In this document: piece by piece, positions 59,641 to 64,000 of the stretch
Position numbering within the stretch: position 1 is the stretch's first letter
Layout of the letters: every line of letters starts with the position of its first letter
Assembly: GCA_016795565.1 (NCBI GenBank)
Contig: JAEUGW010000013.1
Location: 62,001-126,000, forward strand
DNA: 64,000 nt
Direction: 5' to 3'
Origin: Opitutaceae bacterium
GTDB taxonomy: Bacteria; Verrucomicrobiota; Verrucomicrobiia; Opitutales; Opitutaceae
Notes under the pieces: generated by a model
What the model was told of the DNA's origin: nothing
Databases searched by the model: none
What the model saw: the letters and a program-made list of their open reading frames with translations, nothing else
Translations under genes and position numbers: made by a program

Positions 59641-59949
59641 TCAGTCGTTGAGAATGATCTCGATGCCGCCGGTCCAGCGGGCGGCGAAATTGTAGACCAT
59701 GGCGAGCAGGACGCCGAAGACGAAGCCGCCGACGGCGTGGATGAAGGGCATGAACAGGGCGCCGGCGCCGGCGAAGAGCCACGGGATGCCGAGGAGCTTC
59801 GGGGCGATGGCGAGGTCGGCGGCGGTCGCCGCGGCCCCGAGCGTGAACAGCAGGATGGGTGCGACGATCATGCCGATGACGCCGTTGATCAGCCCCAGCA
59901 CGAGGCCGAAGCGGATGGGCGGGACCTGCAGGATGCGGACCTTCTTCAT
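59641..59949 (-). CDS. Small membrane protein inside the nuo operon, unknown
   Basis: 102 residues with two or three hydrophobic segments (FGLVLGLINGVIGMIVAPIL, LFAGAGALFMPFIHAVGGF, GVLLAMVYNFAARWTGGIEI). The ending YNxxARxxGGIExxL is a pattern of small conserved membrane proteins of unknown function in several phyla. The ATG overlaps the nuoE stop by four bases and nuoF follows after 16 bp, so it is co-translated with complex I and may be an assembly factor or accessory subunit (inference). Confidence 0.75.
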   Translation of the reverse strand: MKKVRILQVPPIRFGLVLGLINGVIGMIVAPILLFTLGAAATAADLAIAPKLLGIPWLFAGAGALFMPFIHAVGGFVFGVLLAMVYNFAARWTGGIEIILND

Positions 59950-60431
59950 TTCTTCAGGGCCTCCTTGCGGATCTGGTCGCTGAGCGCTTTCGCCTTGGCG
60001 GCGTCAACCTTCTCGTGGAGATCGTCGTCGATCATGACCACCGGGCCGGTGCCGCAGCTCGCCAGGCACTCGACGAAGTCGATCGTCACCTCGCCGTCGG
60101 CCGAGACCTCGCCGGTGTGGCAGCCGAACTCCTTCTGGAAGGCTTCGCAGGTCTTGTAGCCGCCGGTGAGCGCGCAGGAGAGCGTGCGGCAGACCTTGAT
60201 GTGGCGCCGGCCGATCGGCTTCTGCCGGAACATCGGGTAGAACGTGACCACCTCGTAAACGTTGATGGGCTGCAGCTCGAGTTTTTGCGCGATCCACTCG
60301 ATGGCCTCTTTGGAAATCCAGCCGGCATCCTCCTGGATAAGGTGCAACAGGGGCAGCGTGGCGCTGCGCTTCACCGGGTAATGGGTGATCACTTCGTCAA
60401 TTTGAGCGAGAGTGGCGGGCTTGAGGTTCAT
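59946..60431 (-). CDS. nuoE: NADH-quinone oxidoreductase subunit E
   Basis: 161 residues, thioredoxin-like 2Fe-2S subunit. The four ligands are in VCRTLSCALTGG (about 85-96) and VECLASCGTGPVV (about 128-140). The helical N-terminus IDEVITHYPVKRSATLPLLH is typical. An 86-bp palindromic repeat fills the gap to nuoD. Confidence 0.95.
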   Translation of the reverse strand: MNLKPATLAQIDEVITHYPVKRSATLPLLHLIQEDAGWISKEAIEWIAQKLELQPINVYEVVTFYPMFRQKPIGRRHIKVCRTLSCALTGGYKTCEAFQKEFGCHTGEVSADGEVTIDFVECLASCGTGPVVMIDDDLHEKVDAAKAKALSDQIRKEALKK

Positions 60432-60440
60432 CAGGCGGAA

Positions 60441-60526
60441 GTAGCGGGTAGCGAGTAGTCGGCAAGCGCGAGCTTCATCACGTTCGTTCGCGTGATGCTC
60501 GCTACTCGCTACTCGATGCTCGCTAC
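60441..60526. repeat. 86-bp palindrome with GTAGCGA heptamer arms
   Basis: The left arm has GTAGCGG, GTAGCGA and GTAGTCG (60441-60461); the right arm has TCGCTAC, TCGCTAC, TCGATGC and TCGCTAC (60499-60526). The centre CATCACG/CGTGATG (60476-60482, 60491-60497) adds a perfect 7-bp stem. Lies between nuoD and nuoE. Confidence 0.82.
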
Positions 60527-60535
60527 TTTTCATAA

Positions 60536-61768
60536 TCAGCGGTCGCACTCGCCCATGACGAAGTCGAGCGAGCCGAGGATGGAGACGACGTCGGACACGA
60601 GGTTGCCGACACAGAGCTTGGGGAGGATGGACAGATTGCAGAACGAGGGGCTGCGGATCTTCATGCGGTAAGGCACGCCGCCGCCCTTGCTCACGATGTA
60701 GAAGCCGAGCACGCCCTTCGGGTTTTCGGCCTCGAAATAGACCTCACCGGCCGGCATCTGCGGGCCCTCGGTCACGAGCATGAAGTTGTTGATGAGCTCC
60801 TCCATTGAAGTGAGCACCTTGTCCTTCGGCGGGGCGAAGATTCTCCGGGCATCCTGCGCATGCCATGCGCCGCCGGGGAAATTCTTCACGACCTGCCTGA
60901 TGATGCGGATGGACTGCTTCATCTCCTCGCCGCGGCAGAGATAGCGGTCGTAGCAGTCCCCCTTCGAGCCGACGGGCACATCGAACTCATACTGCTCGTA
61001 GCCGGAATAGGGCCGGTCCTTGCGCAGGTCGTTCGGCACGCCGGAGCCGCGGAGGTTCGGGCCGGTGAGGCCGTAGGCGATGGCGTCGGCCTTGGAGATG
61101 ACGCCGACATCCACCGTGCGGTCGAGGAAGATCTTGTTGCGAGAGAGTAACCCGAGGATCTCGTCCAGGATCGGTAGGAACTGGTCGCAGAACGCGTCCA
61201 CCCTTTGCGTCCAGCCCTCGGGCACGTCACGGGTCAGGCCGCCGATGCGGGAGTAGCTGGTGGTGAAGCGCGCGCCCGTCAGCTCCTCGAAGAGTTTGTA
61301 GAGTTTCTCGCGCTCCTCGAAGCAATACATGAACACCGTCCACGCGCCGACATCGATGCCGAAGGCGCCGAGGCCCATCAGGTGGGCCGAGACGCGGGCC
61401 ATCTCGGCCGTGAGCACGCGGATCGCCTGGCAGCGGGCCGGCACCTCGAGGCCGGCGAGACGCTCGACGGCGATGGCGTAGGCCATGTTGTTCGCCAGCG
61501 GGGCGAGATAATCCAGCCGGTCCGTGTAGGGCACGAACTGGTTGTAGGTCATGTTCTCGGCGATTTTCTCGTCGCCGCGGTGCAGGTAGCCGACGACCGG
61601 GTCGGCCTTCGTCACGATCTCGCCGTCGAGCTCGAATTGGATGCGCAGCACGCCGTGGGTGGACGGGTGCGACGGCCCCATCGAGAGCGACATCTTCTCG
61701 GGGTCGAACTCCTTGGGGAGGTTCGCGGCTTTCGCGGCGGCGTCGGGATAGGAAAAATCGGTGGCCAT
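60536..61768 (-). CDS. nuoD: NADH-quinone oxidoreductase subunit D (49 kDa)
   Basis: 410 residues, homologue of the large NiFe-hydrogenase subunit, forms the quinone pocket with NuoB. Motifs GPSHPSTHGVLRIQFELDGE, GYLHRGDEKIAENMTYNQFVPYTDRLDYLAP and the C-terminal SILGSLDFVMGECDR are diagnostic. Separate from nuoC, 1 bp apart. Confidence 0.96.
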   Translation of the reverse strand: MATDFSYPDAAAKAANLPKEFDPEKMSLSMGPSHPSTHGVLRIQFELDGEIVTKADPVVGYLHRGDEKIAENMTYNQFVPYTDRLDYLAPLANNMAYAIAVERLAGLEVPARCQAIRVLTAEMARVSAHLMGLGAFGIDVGAWTVFMYCFEEREKLYKLFEELTGARFTTSYSRIGGLTRDVPEGWTQRVDAFCDQFLPILDEILGLLSRNKIFLDRTVDVGVISKADAIAYGLTGPNLRGSGVPNDLRKDRPYSGYEQYEFDVPVGSKGDCYDRYLCRGEEMKQSIRIIRQVVKNFPGGAWHAQDARRIFAPPKDKVLTSMEELINNFMLVTEGPQMPAGEVYFEAENPKGVLGFYIVSKGGGVPYRMKIRSPSFCNLSILPKLCVGNLVSDVVSILGSLDFVMGECDR

Positions 61769-61769
61769 G

Positions 61770-62390
61770 TTACTCGGGTTTCTCGCGCTTTTCGCTCCAG
61801 GCCTCGTCCTTGGCGCGCGGCTCGGCGGCGCTCATCGGCTCGCCCGGGGTGGCCACGAAGGGGCCGCCGACCATCGGGGCGGAAATGACGCCGACGCCGA
61901 TCTCGGCGTTGATGTCGGCGTCGGACATCTCGGTCGGCAGGCCGGCAAGCGGGAATTCCTTGCGAAGCGGGAAATACGGGTAGGCATCCCACATCAGGAT
62001 GCGCCGCAGATCGGGGTGTCCGGTGAACTTGATGCCAAACATGTCGTAGGCCTCGCGCTCGTGCCAGTCGGCGCCGGCCCACAGGCCCGTGGCCGTCGGC
62101 ATGGCCGGCTCGGCGTCGGAGGCGCACTCAGCCGCGACGCGGACATAGGTGTGCTTCGTGCTCGAGTAGAGGTGCCAGACCACGGTGAAGCGCGGGGACA
62201 CCTCCGCGCTCCAGTCGATGGCGGTCACGTCCATCAGGAAATCGTAGCCCTGCGTGTCGCGCAGGTAGTGCAGCAAGGCGAGGGCGCCATCGGCAGGGAC
62301 ATTGAAAGCCGGGCAATCCAGGCTCGGGCGCGGAGCGGCCGAGGGGAACTGCAGGCTAACGGCGGTCGGGAGGGCGACGTCGGTGGTCAT
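61770..62390 (-). CDS. nuoC: NADH-quinone oxidoreductase subunit C (30 kDa)
   Basis: 206 residues from the ATG at 62390. The signature is WHEREAYDMFGIKFTGHPDLRRILM, followed by YPYFPLRKEFPL. The tail after residue 165 (GGPFVATPGEPMSAAEP...) is acidic and variable. Part of the quinone-side peripheral arm. Confidence 0.95.
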   Translation of the reverse strand: MTTDVALPTAVSLQFPSAAPRPSLDCPAFNVPADGALALLHYLRDTQGYDFLMDVTAIDWSAEVSPRFTVVWHLYSSTKHTYVRVAAECASDAEPAMPTATGLWAGADWHEREAYDMFGIKFTGHPDLRRILMWDAYPYFPLRKEFPLAGLPTEMSDADINAEIGVGVISAPMVGGPFVATPGEPMSAAEPRAKDEAWSEKREKPE

Positions 62391-62407
62391 GCGCGGCAGC
62401 GGTGGGA

Positions 62408-62920
62408 TCAGGCGGCGCTGAACTGTTTCTTGAGCGCGGGCTCCTGGCGCACCTTGGCCTGGAGCTTCATGAGGGCGTCGAGCAGGGCTTCGGGCCGCGG
62501 CGGACAGCCGCTGACATAGACGTCCACCGGGATGATGCGGTCCACGCCCTGGAGGGTGGCGTAGCTCCGATACATCCCGCCCGAGCTGGCGCAGGCGCCC
62601 ATGGCGATGACCCATTTCGGGGCGGCCATCTGGTCGTAGATGCGGCGCACCACCGGGGCCATCTTGTAGGTCACGGTCCCGGCGACGATCATGCAGTCGG
62701 ACTGGCGGGGGGAGAAGCGCATGACCTCGGCGCCGAAGCGGGCGATATCGAACCGGCTGGAGGCCGTGGCCATCAGCTCGATGGCGCAGCAAGCCAGGCC
62801 CATCGGCATCGGCCACATGGAGTTCGTCCGGAGCCAGTTGATGGCAGCGTCCACCCGGGTGACCGTGATGTCCCCTTCGATTTTGCTGTTATACGTGACT
62901 TCCGGGCTGGCGGCGACCAT
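62408..62920 (-). CDS. nuoB: NADH-quinone oxidoreductase subunit B
   Basis: 170 residues holding terminal cluster N2: CCAIELMA near 41, [10 protein letters not shown] near 107 and [18 protein letters not shown] near 137. It is the first gene of the operon here; nuoA, normally just upstream, is not found between it and the tRNA gene. Confidence 0.95.
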   Translation of the reverse strand: MVAASPEVTYNSKIEGDITVTRVDAAINWLRTNSMWPMPMGLACCAIELMATASSRFDIARFGAEVMRFSPRQSDCMIVAGTVTYKMAPVVRRIYDQMAAPKWVIAMGACASSGGMYRSYATLQGVDRIIPVDVYVSGCPPRPEALLDALMKLQAKVRQEPALKKQFSAA

Positions 62921-63015
62921 GTGTGTAAAAAATCAATCCAAGCTACCATCCGCGACTAGTCAGGCAAGGCCCTTCCAGCCGTTTTCAGGAGAAATTTCCG
63001 GAATCGGATTTGCCG

Positions 63016-63045
63016 TTGACCGCGACGGCGACTTTTAACTTAACT
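63016..63045 (+). promoter_or_regulatory. Possible tRNA-Ser promoter
   Basis: TTGACC (63016-63021) and TTAACT (63040-63045) are 18 bp apart and end 19 bp before the tRNA. The -10 match is poor (3 of 6). The 144-bp region 62921-63064 must also hold the nuo promoter on the other strand, for which I see no convincing boxes. Confidence 0.35.
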
Positions 63046-63064
63046 CGGCCCCTTTCGCATTCAC

Positions 63065-63152
63065 GGAGAGGTGGCAGAGTGGTCGAATGCGCGCGCTTGG
63101 AAAGCGCGTGAACCGCAAGGTTCCGGGGGTTCGAATCCCTCCCTCTCCGCCA
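63065..63152 (+). tRNA. tRNA-Ser(GGA), CCA encoded
   Basis: The 7-bp acceptor stem GGAGAGG/CCTCTCC, anticodon loop CTTGGAAAG with anticodon GGA, a long variable arm (GAACCGCAAGGTTC) as in class II serine tRNAs, T loop GGTTCGAATCC, discriminator G and encoded CCA. 88 nt in all. Its 3' end is a likely integration site for the element carrying the recombinase that follows. Confidence 0.95.
63131..63152 (+). other. Probable attachment site at the tRNA-Ser 3' end
   Basis: The T-arm and acceptor 3' half of the tRNA gene lie 62 bp before an outward-reading tyrosine recombinase, the usual arrangement for islands at tRNA genes. The matching repeat at the far end would be outside the window. Confidence 0.45.
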
Positions 63153-63183
63153 TTTTCCCCCTCTGGGGGAGATGCCCAACAGC

Positions 63184-63210
63184 CGATTTGCCAGTTGACG
63201 TGGCAAATCG
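63184..63210. promoter_or_regulatory. 10-bp perfect inverted repeat before the integrase start
   Basis: CGATTTGCCA and TGGCAAATCG are separated by 7 bases and end 3 bp before the integrase ATG. It could be an operator, a recombinase arm site or a hairpin hiding the ribosome site; sequence alone does not decide. Confidence 0.55.
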
Positions 63211-63213
63211 ATC

Positions 63214-64000
63214 ATGAAGCCAAAGAATCCGTTCGTCATCTCTCAATTCACGAATCCCTCCGGGGAGATCGTTTTCCGCGTTTCCGGTTGGTTGGACGGC
63301 AAGCGCATCCGTAGTAACTTTGGGTCCCGTCCCGAGGCCGAAGCCGAGCGCCAAATCCTCGAGATCCAGCGCCTCCAGGGAGAAACCGGCATTCGGCCGG
63401 CCGTCACCCGCCTGACTGAGGATCAGCTCCACGAAGCCGAAGCGGTGTTCCGCCGGCTGGCCAGCCAGCCCCGGCCGCTGTCCTTCTACGTGGAGTTCGC
63501 TTTAGCCAACTACCGTGAACCCACGACCCAGAAACTCCTGATCGATGCGGTCGCGGACTACGTCGCTACGAAGCAGCATGAACACGAGCAGGACCTGCTT
63601 TCCGAGCCGCACCTGACGCGGCTGAAACGCGACTTGGAGCGGTTGAAAAAGCACTTCCCTGAAACAACGGTCGCTGAACTGACCGGGCCCCGGTTGATGG
63701 AATACTTCGAGGCGCGCCGGGCGGGGCTAAAGACCTTCAATAACCGCCGGGGCATTGTTTCAACTTTCCTCAAGCATGCCCTTCAGCGCGGCTGGATCGT
63801 CGAGAACCCACTGGGCAAAATCCCGCCCCGTCGCATTCGCCGCCGGCGGGGCGGCGCTATCACCTTCGACTCAGGGCAGGCAACGGCGCTCATGGCGCAC
63901 GTCGAGACGCATTACCCCGCTGCCGTGCCCTTCTTCGCCCTATGTCTGTTCGCCGGCATCCGCCCGTGCCTGCGCACCGGCGAAATCCTCCGGCTCAAGC
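63214..64000 (+). CDS. Tyrosine recombinase/phage-type integrase, 5' part (runs off the window)
   Basis: 262 codons are open from the ATG at 63214 to the window end. The N-terminal part ([20 protein letters not shown], about 8-27) resembles an arm-binding domain, followed by a core-binding helical domain ([34 protein letters not shown]) and the start of the catalytic domain, with the first active-site Arg probably in [18 protein letters not shown]. The remaining RHxxRY boxes are beyond the edge. Directly downstream of tRNA-Ser, so it likely marks a genomic island. Confidence 0.82.
   Translation, partial: MKPKNPFVISQFTNPSGEIVFRVSGWLDGKRIRSNFGSRPEAEAERQILEIQRLQGETGIRPAVTRLTEDQLHEAEAVFRRLASQPRPLSFYVEFALANYREPTTQKLLIDAVADYVATKQHEHEQDLLSEPHLTRLKRDLERLKKHFPETTVAELTGPRLMEYFEARRAGLKTFNNRRGIVSTFLKHALQRGWIVENPLGKIPPRRIRRRRGGAITFDSGQATALMAHVETHYPAAVPFFALCLFAGIRPCLRTGEILRLK

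Noticed and set aside
63156..63170. TCCCCC-TCT-GGGGGA hairpin as tRNA terminator
   Set aside because: Six-bp stem with no T-run after it; the T-run is on the wrong side.

Overview
The window is a GC-rich chromosomal segment that most resembles Opitutaceae (Verrucomicrobiota). The basis is family-level: paired GH78/GH106 rhamnosidases with RhaT, a TonB receptor with an N-terminal carboxypeptidase-like domain, many DegT/Gfo-Idh/PIG-L/neutral-ceramidase-like genes, a gapless nuo operon, and few clear Shine-Dalgarno sequences. I made no database comparison.

Region 1 (1-9964) is a rhamnoside-utilisation operon. It holds the tail of an AraC-type regulator, then GH78, a GH43-like propeller protein, GH106, a FucI/AraA-fold isomerase and RhaT, all on the + strand. 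Region 2 (about 10.0-37.5 kb) is a large accessory glycan/amino-sugar catabolic locus: secreted propeller protein, broken PIG-L deacetylase, ROK protein, two DegT aminotransferases, two amidohydrolase-like proteins, ceramidase-like hydrolase, MFS transporter, TonB receptor, two Gfo/Idh oxidoreductases, GH20 hexosaminidase overlapping an acetyl-CoA synthetase, TetR regulator, DHDPS-like aldolase, NAD epimerase, HAD phosphatase and heparinase II/III-like lyase. Six 16-bp sites fitting RTAACC-N4-GGTTAY, each with 0 or 1 mismatch, lie in front of six of its transcription units, including the one carrying the TetR gene. This ties the scattered units into one probable regulon and is the strongest candidate here for an undescribed system.

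Region 3 (37.6-48.2 kb) is mostly housekeeping or unassigned: MBL-fold protein, MocR regulator, small secreted protein, RarA, ComEC, coiled-coil protein, EEP phosphatase, double-length ThyX and a beta-lactamase-like serine hydrolase.

Region 4 (48.2-62.9 kb) is a complex I operon on the - strand, nuoB-C-D-E-x-F-(S23)-G-H-I-J-K-L-M-N. nuoA is not in its usual place, a 102-residue membrane protein sits between nuoE and nuoF, and a four-helix-bundle (S23-like) gene flanked by inverted heptamer arrays sits between nuoF and nuoG. Its intergenic gaps hold several families of palindromic repeats (three 82-bp elements, a 28-bp inverted pair, GTAGCGA heptamer arrays).

Region 5 (63.0 kb to the end) is tRNA-Ser(GGA) followed at once by a tyrosine recombinase, which marks the left edge of a genomic island continuing past the window.
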